From positions 255,251,330-255,315,329 of the forward strand of contig JAIOJX010000026.1 of NCBI GenBank assembly GCA_022376925.1: a stretch of DNA of 64,000 bases, read 5' to 3'. Source of the stretch: Tragulus kanchil. Its lineage: Eukaryota > Chordata > Mammalia > Artiodactyla > Tragulidae. This document shows positions 45,135 to 56,095 of this stretch, piece by piece (the stretch's first letter is position 1; each line of letters begins with the position of its first letter). Made by a program: the position numbers and the translations under genes. The notes beneath the pieces were generated by a model. The model had not been told where the DNA came from. It did not search any database and worked only from the letters and a program-made list of their open reading frames with translations.

Positions 45135-45996
45135 GAGATGCAATTTTTAATGGAATATTAACTTATCAAGACTACTGTTCTCGTAAAGTCTGTATGATAA
45201 TGCCTGCTTCTGGGAAGAAAGTGAGAAAAGAGCATTCTTCTTTTGGAGAACTTAAATGAATATAGCCTTTCTGTAGGGTAATTTAGGAGTTCTTATGTTC
45301 ATATACTTTGTTCCAGTAACCTCAAAAGTATTCATTTCCTTTGATCCAGTAAATCTATTTATTGGAGTTTTTCCTAAGGAAATAGAGGAGGTATGTAAGG
45401 GTACATCCACAAAGATATTATTGTGTTATTATGTATAATATTGAAAACTGGAAGGAAAAATGAAATGCCTAAGAATAGGGGATTAGATAAATAAAGTGTG
45501 GCATCTCTATTTGATAGACTATCATTAAATGTTGTTATAGAAAATAATGACTCAGGGAAATGTTCCTTATATAATACTAGGTAGAGATGAATAGCTTAAT
45601 ATAGTCTTATTTATTAACCAAGAACTGGAAGTAAAATTTCAGTAATATCTGCACTGATTCTCAGTGCTTCCCATTGTCCTGCCATTTGTAAAAATTTAGA
45701 TTATACGACAATGATGAGTTAAGACATATACTAACAAAATGTCCCTGTGCACAAATTCTTTCCATTTCTTCACTAACAATGAAACTGGTGTGAGAGCTAA
45801 TTTGCCAGAAACAGTCTAGACCAGTGTTAAGCCCAATGTAAATAGTGTTGAAACAAATAATCATACACACAAATAATAATATGTTAATAAAAAATTATTT
45901 TCAAAGTGTAGATAGCCCAATAGATTTTAATATTTTCATTAAATTAGAGCAGAAATATGAATAAAGCATTAGAGTAAAATATGAGAAGCAATTTTT

Positions 45997-46256
45997 GAAA
46001 AAAATTTTAGCCTCTATTTATTTATTTATTTTTCATCCATCTTTATTCTTTGGCTTGTGTGGGCCTCCGATTACAATGGCCTCTCTTGTTGCAGAGCACT
46101 GGCTCTGGGTGCATGTGCTGTAAAGCGCTGACTCATACTTGGACACACGGGCCCAGCCACTCTGTGGTATGTGGGATCTTACTGGGCCAGGGATCGAACT
46201 CCTGCCCATTGCACTGCAAGGCAGACTGTTTACCCACTGGACCACCAGGGAAGCCC
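45997..46256 (-). mobile_element. tRNA-Glu-derived SINE, second copy of 44875-45134
   Basis: Repeated with both target-site duplications by duplication N. Not an independent insertion. Confidence 0.92.
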
Positions 46257-46353
46257 GAGATGCAATTTTTAATGGAATATTTGTTAATTTATTAAAGTAC
46301 TACTCGGAAGCTATTTTCTCTTTTTATAGAAAACCATGAACCCTGAAAGTATA

Positions 46354-46356
<3 letters not shown>

Positions 46357-46393
<37 letters not shown>

Positions 46394-46710
46394 TTAAGAT
46401 TTATTTATTTACTTTGTGCGGGGTCGGGTTGGGGAGGAAGGGGAGCCGGCGGGCCACTTCTATTGGCCTTTCATTTCTCTATTTTCATTCGTCTTCGTTC
46501 TTTGGCTCCTGTGGGCCTCCCATCGCAGTGGTGTCTGTCGTTGCAGAGCACCGGTTCTGGGCGCATGCACTCCAGAGCTCCTGCTTGGTAATTGGACACA
46601 TTAGTCCAGCCGCTCCGTGGCACGTGGGATCTTCCCAGGCCAGGGCTCAAACCGGCGCCCCTTGCAGTGCAAGGCGGTGTCCTTACCCACTGGACCACCA
46701 GGGGAAGCCC
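46357..46710 (-). mobile_element. Long-form tRNA-Glu SINE, minus, with TSD
   Basis: gaaagtatatat at 46345-46356 and 46711-46722 flanks it. Next to it lies a (TA)n run and long poly-T (46376-46395), then 'aagatttatttatttacttt', the extension 'gggagccggcgggccacttc', body 'ctcctgtgggcctcccatcg' and head 'ccaccaggggaagccc'. Confidence 0.94.
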
Positions 46711-46720
46711 GAAAGTATAT

Positions 46721-48990
46721 ATTTTTAAGATAAGCTATATTTGGGCCATCTTTTAAAATTTAATATTCTGTCTGCTTTTTCAGTGTATATTTTACATAAC
46801 TGAGATTGTACGGCATAAATGTATTGGGGGTTTGTTTTTCATTTAATATTCTATTACAGTACACATTTTTATTTGTTGTTAACGTCTTTCATGGTTACAA
46901 ATGCATTTCATTTTTGTTGTCTCATGATTTAGTTAACCTCTCTTATTATTTCTATTTTTCCTCTTCTAATAATGAAGCATCGAACATCTTTGTGTATAAA
47001 TCTTAATCGGCCTATTTCCTTTGTACAGATTCTCCAAATGAAATACTAGAAAGGATTGAATGTTTTTAAGAATTGTAATATATTTTGCCAGATGACTTTG
47101 AAAAGTGAACTAATTTATAGTTTTTAAAGCAGTATTATATGAAAGAATAGATTACTTAGGTTTTCAGAGGTATTCCCTGGAATAGATTGTTTCTTGGGGG
47201 AAAGGTGGGTTTCTAGGTGCAGAAACAGCCCCAGCATTCCGCCTAGCCATATCTTGTTTGGTTCCAGAATAAGCATTTGCTTCGCCCTAATGATGGCATT
47301 GTAGATAATGCTGTCCTGCCATTAGTGGTCCTTATTCACCATGGCTTGTGTGATATACCACTGAAATAAGTTGTTTAAATTATATGAGTTTATTGAGCAT
47401 AACATTACAATTTGACATTGGTATGTACTATAAAGTCATCACCACCATGAATACAGTTACCATCCATCACCATACACCCCCTTCATCCATTTTACCTACC
47501 CTCCAACCCTTTTCCACCAGTAACCAATGATCTGTCCTATCTATGAGTTTGTTTTTGGTTTTATTTTGTCTTTTTTGAGTTCACACATGAGTGACACCAT
47601 ACAATATATGACTTTCTTTGTCTCATTTCACTTAGCATAATACCCTGTAGGTCCATCCATGATGTTGCAAATGGTAGGATTTCATTATTTTTTATGGCTG
47701 GCTAGTGTTCTATTATATATAGATACCACATCTTCTTTATCAATTCAGCCATTGATGGACACTTAAGTTGCTTCTATATCTTGTCTGCTGTAAATAATGC
47801 TGAACTGAACTTAGGAGTTCTGTTTTATATTTCACTTAAATATACAGAAGTGAAATTTTTAAGATAAGCTATATTTGGGCCATCTTTTAAAATTTAATAT
47901 TCTGTCTGCTTTTTCAGTGTATATTTTACATAACTGAGATTGTACGGCATAAATGTATTGGGGGTTTGTTTTCATTTAATATTCTATTACAGTACACATT
48001 TTTATTTGTTGTTAACGTCTTTCATGGTTACAAATGCATTTCATTTTTGTTGTCTCATGATTTAGTTAACCTCTCTTATTATTTCTATTTTTCCTCTTCT
48101 AATAATGAAGCATCGAACATCTTTGTGTATAAATCTTAATCGGCCTATTTCCTTTGTACAGATTCTCCAAATGAAATACTAGAAAGGATTGAATGTTTTT
48201 AAGAATTGTAATATATTTTGCCAGATGACTTTGAAAAGTGAACTAATTTATAGTTTTTAAAGCAGTATTATATGAAAGAATAGATTACTTAGGTTTTCAG
48301 AGGTATTCCCTGGAATAGATTGTTTCTTGGGGGAAAGGTGGGTTTCTAGGTGCAGAAACAGCCCCAGCATTCCGCCTAGCCATATCTTGTTTGGTTCCAG
48401 AATAAGCATTTGCTTCGCCCTAATGATGGCATTGTAGATAATGCTGTCCTGCCATTAGTGGTCCTTATTCACCATGGCTTGTGTGATATACCACTGAAAT
48501 AAGTTGTTTAAATTATATGAGTTTATTGAGCATAACATTACAATTTGACATTGGTATGTACTATAAAGTCATCACCACCATGAATACAGTTACCATCCAT
48601 CACCATACACCCCCTTCATCCATTTTACCTACCCTCCAACCCTTTTCCACCAGTAACCAATGATCTGTCCTATCTATGAGTTTGTTTTTGGTTTTATTTT
48701 GTCTTTTTAGAGTTCACACATGAGTGACACCATACAATATATGACTTTCTTTGTCTCATTTCACTTAGCATAATACCCTGTAGGTCCATCCATGATGTTG
48801 CAAATGGTAGGATTTCATTATTTTTTATGGCTGGCTAGTGTTCTATTATATATAGATACCACATCTTCTTTATCAATTCAGCCATTGATGGACACTTAAG
48901 TTGCTTCTATATCTTGTCTGCTGTAAATAATGCTGAACTGAACTTAGGAGTTTCAAATGAGTATTTTCATATTTTTCACTTAAATATACA
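46721..48990 (+). repeat. Direct tandem duplication O, 1134 bp (46721-47854 / 47855-48990)
   Basis: Offset 1134. Copy 2 lacks one T in gtttttcattt (46832) and has tttttagag for tttttgag. Near the end, copy 1 is missing about 12-14 bp present in copy 2 (after ttaggagtt), again next to the inner junction. Confidence 0.94.
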
Positions 48991-49529
48991 GAAGTGAAAT
49001 AGCTGAGTTATGTAGTAATCTATTCATGATTTTTTTTTTTTTTGAGGAATCTGCATGCTCTTTTCCATAGTGGCTGCAGCTGTTTGCAGTCCCAAGAACA
49101 GTGGAAGAGGGTTTCTGTTTTTCTACATCCATCCTAACATTTTTTTGCTTCTTGTATTTTTGATAATAGCCATTGAAACAGATGTGAGGCGATAGCTCAT
49201 TGTGGTTTTGGTTTTCATTTTCCTAATAATTACATGATATTGAATATCTCTTTCTTTTTTTTTTTTTTTTTAACATTTTTCCATGTGCTCGTTGGCCAGC
49301 TATATATGCTTTTCGGGAAAATGTCTGTTCAGCTACTCAGCCCATTTTCAAATCAGGTGTTTTTTTTTTTGTTGGTGTTTTGAGTTGTATGAATTCTTTA
49401 TGTATTTTTGGATATTAATTTCTTATGATTTGCAAATGTCTTCTCTCATTCAGTAGATACCCTTTCATTTTGATGGTGATTTCCTTCACTGTGTAGATTT
49501 TTAGTTTGGTGTAATCCCATTTGTTTGGG

Positions 49530-49748
49530 GCTTCCCAGGTGGTCCTAGTGGTAGAGAACCTGCCTGCCAATGCAGGTAGATGCCAGAGACAAGGGTTCAA
49601 TCCCTGGGTTGGAAAGATCCCCTGGAGGAGGGAATGGCAACCCACTCCAGTATTCTTGCCTGGATAATCCGATTGGTGGAGAAGCCTGGTAGGCTATGAT
49701 CCATAGGGTCACAAAGAGTCAGACACAACTAAAGTGACTTAGCATGCA
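49530..49748 (+). mobile_element. Bov-tA SINE, plus
   Basis: Head 'ggcttcccaggtggtcctag', B-box 'gggttcaatccctgg', then 'gcaacccactccagtattct' and 'gtcacaaagagtcagacaca', ending ctaaagtgacttagcatgca. Inserted in L1 ORF2. Second copy at 50600-50818. Confidence 0.93.
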
Positions 49749-50599
49749 TAGATTTAATTTGTTTATGTTTGTTTTTGTTTCTCTTGTCTTTGGAGTGCAC
49801 AAGGTTGCAGCCTGTGCTTTCCTCTAGGAATTCTATGGTTTCAGTTCTTACATTCAAGTCTTTAATTCATTTTGAGTTAATTTTTATGTATGCTGTCAAA
49901 TAGTGGCCTAACTTCATACTTTTGCTTGTGGCTGTCCCAGTTTCCCCAGTACATTATTGAGATTTTGCATGCTTTTCTTCTATATCTTGTCTGCTGTAAA
50001 TAATGCTGAACTGAACTTAGGAGTTTCAAATGAGTATTTTCATATTTTTCACTTAAATATACAGAAGTGAAATAGCTGAGTTATGTAGTAATCTATTCAT
50101 GATTTTTTTTTTTTTTGAGGAATCTGCATGCTCTTTTCCATAGTGGCTGCAGCTGTTTGCAGTCCCAAGAACAGTGGAAGAGGGTTTCTGTTTTTCTACA
50201 TCCATCCTAACATTTTTTTGCTTCTTGTATTTTTGATAATAGCCATTGAAACAGATGTGAGGCGATAGCTCATTGTGGTTTTGGTTTTCATTTTCCTAAT
50301 AATTACATGATATTGAATATCTCTTTCTTTTTTTTTTTTTTTTTAACATTTTTCCATGTGCTCGTTGGCCAGCTATATATGCTTTTCGGGAAAATGTCTG
50401 TTCAGCTACTCAGCCCATTTTCAAATCAGGTGTTTTTTTTGTTGGTGTTTTGAGTTGTATGAATTCTTTATGTATTTTTGGATATTAATTTCTTATGATT
50501 TGCAAATGTCTTCTCTCATTCAGTAGATACCCTTTCATTTTGATGGTGATTTCCTTCACTGTGTAGATTTTTAGTTTGGTGTAATCCCATTTGTTTGGG

Positions 50600-50818
50600 G
50601 CTTCCCAGGTGGTCCTAGTGGTAGAGAACCTGCCTGCCAATGCAGGTAGATGCCAGAGACAAGGGTTCAATCCCTGGGTTGGAAAGATCCCCTGGAGGAG
50701 GGAATGGCAACCCACTCCAGTATTCTTGCCTGGATAATCCGATTGGTGGAGAAGCCTGGTAGGCTATGATCCATAGGGTCACAAAGAGTCAGACACAACT
50801 AAAGTGACTTAGCATGCA
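50600..50818 (+). mobile_element. Bov-tA SINE, second copy of 49530-49748
   Basis: Repeated by duplication P with no difference seen. Confidence 0.92.
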
Positions 50819-51270
50819 TAGATTTAATTTGTTTATGTTTGTTTTTGTTTCTCTTGTCTTTGGAGTGCACAAGGTTGCAGCCTGTGCTTTCCTCTAGGAA
50901 TTCTATGGTTTCAGTTCTTACATTCAAGTCTTTAATTCATTTTGAGTTAATTTTTATGTATGCTGTCAAATAGTGGCCTAACTTCATACTTTTGCTTGTG
51001 GCTGTCCCAGTTTCCCCAGTACCATTTATTGAAGAGATTATTGCATGCTCTTTGCTTCTTTATCATAAATTGATTGTATATATACATGTGGGATTTCTAT
51101 TCTGTTCTGTTGATCTATGTGTCTGTTTTTTATGTCATTACCCATGGTGTTTTGAACACTATAAACTTTGTAGTATAGTTTGAAATCAGGGGGCATGATA
51201 CCTCCAACTTTTTTCAATCTCAAGTTTGTTTTAGTTGTTTGGGAACTTTTGGGATTCCATACACATTTTA

Positions 51271-51416
51271 TTTATTTTAAAAATTATTATTTAAAATTGT
51301 ATCTATTTATTTATTTGGCCATGCCAGGCTGCATGCAAGATCTTAGGATTGAAACCCATGACTGCTGCAGTGGAAGCACAGAATCTTAACTACTGGACCA
51401 CCAGGGAGGTCCCTCT
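51271..51416 (-). mobile_element. CHR-type SINE fragment, minus
   Basis: 'tttatttatttggccatgcc', 'aagatcttaggattgaaacc', 'actggaccaccagggaggtc'. Flanks atacacatttta (51259-51270) and atatacatttta (51417-51428), an 11/12 target-site duplication, within L1 ORF2. Confidence 0.85.
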
Positions 51417-51679
51417 ATATACATTTTAAAGTTATTTTTCTAGTTCTGTGAAATAGGCCATTGGAATTTTTATAGGAATTGTATTAAAACTATAGACTTC
51501 TTTGGGTAGTGTAAGGTAATATGAACATTTTAGCCATATTAGTTCTTTCATTTCATAAACACAGGATATCTTACTTGTGCCATCTTCAATTTCTTTCATC
51601 ATTGTCTTATAGTTATTGGTGTACAGCTCATTCTTCTTCTTGAAGTTTATTCCTAGGAATTTTATTTTTTTGGTGCTAA

Positions 51680-51945
51680 TCAGGACTGACATAGAGAACA
51701 GACTTGTGGGCACAGTGAGGGAAGGAGAGAGTGGAATGAGTTGAGAGAGTAGCATTGAAACACATACATCACCATATGTAAAATAGCCAGTGGGAATTTG
51801 CTGTATGACAGAGGGAGTTCAAACCTGGTGCTATGTGACAACCTAGAGAGATGGCTGATTCATGAAGATGTATGGCAGAAACCAACACAATATTGTAATG
51901 CAGTTATCCTCCAACTAAAAATAAGTAAATTTTTATTAAGAGAAT
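51680..51945 (+). mobile_element. L1 3' UTR fragment, plus, inside minus L1
   Basis: 'ggactgacatagagaacaga', 'gtgagggaaggagagagtgg', 'ggcagaaaccaacacaatat', ending in an A-rich tail: the artiodactyl L1 3' terminus inserted in opposite orientation to the host L1. Same family as 31256-31535. Confidence 0.8.
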
Positions 51946-53395
51946 ATTGTATCAATTTCTTTTTCTGATAATTTATTATGAGTAAATAGAACTGTCAAGG
52001 ATTTCTGTATCTTGATTTTGTATTCTGTGGTTTTACTAAATTTATTATTTCTAACAGGTTTTGTAGGTGGTATCTTTAGGGTTTTCTTATATATAATATC
52101 CTGTCAGCAGCAAATAGTGACTGTTTTGCTTCTTTCCTTCTAATTTGGTTGTCTGGTATTCCTTTTTCTTGCCTGATTGCTGTGGCTAGGAATTCCAATT
52201 CTATGTTGAAGGCAGGTGGCAAGAGTGGGCATCCATCTTTTTCCTGATCTTAGGAGGAAAAGTTTCAATTTTTCACCATTGAGAATAATATTAGGTTTAT
52301 GGGTTTGTGATAATACGTTCTTTATTATGATGAGGTACAGTCCCTCTATGGACTTCCCAGGTGACTCAGTAGTGAAGAATCTGCTCGATAATGAAGGAGA
52401 CATAGGAGACATAGGTTTCATCGCTATGTCAAGAAGATCCCCTGGAGAAGGAAATGGCTACTAGACTCCAGTGTTTTTTCCTGGAAAATCCCATGGATAG
52501 AGGCATCTGGTGTGCTATAGTCCGTGGGGTGGTAAGGATTCACACGTGACTGAGTCTGCTCATGTGCACACACACACACACACACATTTCCTCTACACTC
52601 ATTTTGCTGAGAATTTTTTATCATAAATGGATTTTGAATTTTGTTAAATGCTTTTTTTGCATCTGAGATGACTATATGATTTTTATCCTCAATTTTGTTA
52701 ATATGATGTATCACATTAATTTGTAGGTGTTGAACCCTCCTTGTGTCCCTGGAATAAATTCAACTCGATCATGGTGTATGATTCTTTCATTTAATGTGTA
52801 GTTTGATTTGGTTTACTAGTATTTTGTTAAGGGTTTTTGCATCTGTGTTCATCAAGGATACTGGACTATATTTTTTCTTGTGATGTTCTCATCTGGTTTT
52901 GGTATCAGGGTAATGATGGTTTTACAAAATGTGTTTGTAAAGTTTCTCTCTCTTCAGTTTTTTAGAAGAGCTTGGGAAGGATACATATTAAATCACTGGA
53001 TGTTTTGTAGAATTTTCCAGTGAAGCCATCAGGTTCTGGACTTCTGTTTTGGGGAGATTTTTTTTTGATTACCATTTAAATCTTATTGGCAGTCAGTCTC
53101 TTCAGACTTTTGTTTCTTCATGACTTAGTCTTGGAAGATTGCATGTTTCTAGGAATTTAATAATTTCTTCTAGAGAATCCAGTTTATTGGTGTATAATTA
53201 TCCATAGACATTTCTCATGATCCTTTATATTTCTATAGTATCAGTTATAACTTCTCTATTTTATTTCTTATTTTATTTATAAGAGTCCTCTACTTTGTTC
53301 TTGGTAAGGTAAAGGTTTGTTGATTTTATTTGTATTTTTGAATAAACAGGTCTTAGGTTCATTGATGCTTTTGTAGAAAATATAACTATAGCTGA
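51946..53395 (-). mobile_element. L1 LINE ORF2 remnant, minus
   Basis: Continuation of the L1 from 47390: RT-region text in reverse ('ggtagtatctttagg'-type block at 52070, 'ggtggcaagagtgggcatcc', 'ttgctgagaattttttatca', 'caactcgatcatggtgtatg', 'gaagccatcaggttctggac'). Minus frame 52424-52714 keeps [20 protein letters not shown]. Interrupted by the Bov-tA at 52351. Confidence 0.82.
52351..52588 (+). mobile_element. Bov-tA SINE, plus, with (CA)n tail
   Basis: Head 'gacttcccaggtgactcagt', degraded B-box, 'gatcccctggagaaggaaat', 'ctggtgtgctatagtccgtg', tail (CA)n at 52567-52587. Inserted in L1 RT-domain sequence. Confidence 0.88.
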
Positions 53396-55526
53396 TGTAC
53401 AATTTTGTGATAGTTTTCAATGTACAGCTTCACATTCTTTGTCCTTTTAGATATCTATATATCTATATATCTATATATATAGATATTTTTAGTCTCCCAT
53501 TTCATTTATTTCCCCCATGATCTTTGTGCGTGTCTTTTTAATACTTATTTATTTATTTGCATTATTAATTTTTGTACAACTTTAAAGGTTGCTTTCCATT
53601 TACCAAATATTGGCTGTACTCCCTGTGTTGTACAATGCGTCCTTGAGCCTATATTACACCCAGTATTTGTACCTCCCACTCTTCCAGTCTTCCATTGTCC
53701 CTCCCACTGGTAATAACTAATTTATTCTCTGGATCTGCAAGTCTACTTCTTTTTTGTTAAAATTTGTGTGGAAAAACAAAGACCCTGAATAGCAATGTTG
53801 AGGAAGAAGAGAGCTAGAGGAATCATGATCCCTAATTTCAGACTATACTACAAAACTATAGTAATCAAAACGGCATAGTACTGGCACAAACCAGACACAT
53901 ATATTGTTAAAACAAGATAGAGAGTCCGGAAATAAACCCATACACTTATGGTCAATTAATTAATACAACAAAGGAAGCAATAATATACAATGAAAAAAAA
54001 GAAGTCTCTTCAATAAGTGTTGCTAGGAAAACTGAACAGATACATATAAAAGAAGGAAATGATAACATTCTCTAACACCATATACAAAAATAAACATAAA
54101 ATGGATTAGTGATCAAAATCTATAAGACTGGATATTATAAAGCTCTTGGAGGAGAACATAAGCAGAACACAGCATTAATCACAGCAGTATTTTTTGGATC
54201 CATCTCATAAAGTAAAGGAAATAAAATCAAAAATAAACAAATGGGTCTAATTAAACTTAAAAGCTTTTCACAGCAGAATAAACCATGGGAAAAATGAAAA
54301 TATAACCTACTGAATGGGAGAAAATATTTACAAATGATATGACCAATAAAGAGTTTAATATCCAACAGTATTTCTATGATCCTTTATATTTCTATAGTAT
54401 CAGTTATAACTTCTCTATTTTATTTCTTATTTTATTTATAAGAGTCCTCTACTTTGTTCTTGGTAAGGTAAAGGTTTGTTGATTTTATTTGTATTTTTGA
54501 ATAAACAGGTCTTAGGTTCATTGATGCTTTTGTAGAAAATATAACTATAGCTGATGTACAATTTTGTGATAGTTTTCAATGTACAGCTTCACATTCTTTG
54601 TCCTTTTAGATATCTATATATCTATATATCTATATATATAGATATTTTTAGTCTCCCATTTCATTTATTTCCCCCATGATCTTTGTGCGTGTCTTTTTAA
54701 TACTTATTTATTTATTTGCATTATTAATTTTTGTACAACTTTAAAGGTTGCTTTCCATTTACCAAATATTGGCTGTACTCCCTGTGTTGTACAATGCGTC
54801 CTTGAGCCTATATTACACCCAGTATTTGTACCTCCCACTCTTCCAGTCTTCCATTGTCCCTCCCACTGGTAATAACTAATTTATTCTCTGGATCTGCAAG
54901 TCTACTTCTTTTTTGTTAAAATTTGTGTGGAAAAACAAAGACCCTGAATAGCAATGTTGAGGAAGAAGAGAGCTAGAGGAATCATGATCCCTAATTTCAG
55001 ACTATACTACAAAACTATAGTAATCAAAACGGCATAGTACTGGCACAAACCAGACACATATATTGTTAAAACAAGATAGAGAGTCCGGAAATAAACCCAT
55101 ACACTTATGGTCAATTAATTAATACAACAAAGGAAGCAATAATATACAATGAACAAAAAGAAGTCTCTTCAATAAGTGTTGCTAGGAAAACTGAACAGAT
55201 ACATATAAAAGAAGGAAATGATAACATTCTCTAACACCATATACAAAAATAAACATAAAATGGATTAGTGATCAAAATCTATAAGACTGGATATTATAAA
55301 GCTCTTGGAGGAGAACATAAGCAGAACACAGCATTAATCACAGCAGTATTTTTTGGATCCATCTCATAAAGTAAAGGAAATAAAATCAAAAATAAACAAA
55401 TGGGTCTAATTAAACTTAAAAGCTTTTCACAGCAGAATAAACCATGGGAAAAATGAAAATATAACCTACTGAATGGGAGAAAATATTTACAAATGATATG
55501 ACCAATAAAGAGTTTAATATCCAACA
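53217..55526 (+). repeat. Direct tandem duplication Q, 1159 bp (53217-54375 / 54376-55526)
   Basis: Offset 1159, one substitution (aaaaaaaag versus aacaaaaag near 53995/55154). Copy 1 ends with gtatttct, absent from copy 2. Confidence 0.95.
53396..53765 (-). mobile_element. L1 3' UTR, minus, left half of an inverted L1
   Basis: Reverse L1 3' UTR ('gtgatagttttcaatgtaca', 'atttaccaaatattggctgt', 'ttctctggatctgcaagtct'), followed immediately by plus-strand ORF2. Contains an imperfect (ATCTATAT)n stretch at 53449-53485. Second copy at 54555-54924. Confidence 0.7.
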
Positions 55527-56095
55527 TATATCAACATCTCATACAGCTTAACATCAAAGATACAAACAACCTGATTAAAAATGGTTGGAAAAACTGAAGA
55601 GAAAGTTTTCCAAAGAGGAAATACTGATGGCCAACAGTCACATGAATATGAATAGATACTCAACATTGCTAATAACCAGGGAAATGCATATTGGAAACAC
55701 AACAAAATTTCACTGCATGCCTGTCAGAATGGCTATCATCAAAAAGAACACAAATAGCAAATGTTGGCAAGGTTGTAGAGAAAGGGAACCGTTCTACATT
55801 GTTGGTGGGAATGTAAATTTGGTGCAGGCACTGTGAAAATCAGTATGGACATTTCTCAAAAAGTTAAAAATAAGGGTTTCATATGACCCAATGATTCTAC
55901 TCCTTGGTATATATCTTAAAAACCATTAGTTAGAAAAGGTACATGTACCCCATCGTTCATAGGAGCCTTATTTACAATAGCCACTCATGAAAGAAACCTA
56001 AGTGTCCATTAACAGATGGATGGATAAAGAAGGGATAGTATATACACACAATGGAATACTACTCAGCCATATAAAAAAGAATGAAATTTTGCCCA
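53766..56095 (+). mobile_element. L1 ORF2 C-terminal remnant, plus
   Basis: Plus-strand ORF2 from 'gtggaaaaacaaagaccctg' through 'atgatccctaatttcagact', 'gtactggcacaaaccagaca', 'gtttccaaagaggaaatact'-type text (55600) and 'tgttggtgggaatgtaaatt', ending at 'tactcagccatataaaaaag'. Many stops. Opposite orientation to the 3' UTR on its left, so a second, older 5'-inverted L1. 54376-54924 is duplicated left flank from duplication Q. Confidence 0.82.

Larger units (their letters stand above)
44032..46278 (+). repeat. Direct tandem duplication N, about 1123 bp (44032-45154 / 45155-46278)
   Basis: Offset 1123, then 1122 after an A lost at the start of copy 2 (gttctacgt versus gttctcgt). atatt shared at the junction. 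It repeats a complete SINE with both target-site duplications. Confidence 0.95.
48904..51057 (+). repeat. Direct tandem duplication P, about 1073 bp (48904-49976 / 49977-51057)
   Basis: Offset 1073, then 1070 after a shorter T-run near 50435. Copy 1 ends in garbled text (acattattgagattttgcat) where copy 2 reads accatttattgaagagatta. It repeats the Bov-tA insertion. Confidence 0.94.
47390..51640 (-). mobile_element. Mammalian L1 LINE, minus, long remnant
   Basis: 3' UTR ('tttattgagcataacattac', 'agttaccatccatcaccata', 'ccagtaaccaatgatctgtc') then the ORF2 tail in reverse ('ttatatatagataccacatc', 'cattgatggacacttaagtt') and ORF2 body to about 51640. Two duplications (O and P) inflate it, and two SINEs (Bov-tA 49530, CHR 51271) interrupt it. 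Minus frame 51038-51223 keeps MRLKKVGGIMPPDFKLYYK. Confidence 0.85.

Noticed and set aside
53449..53485. ATCTATAT palindromic stretch as a regulatory element
   Set aside because: Best explained as microsatellite expansion within an L1 3' UTR.
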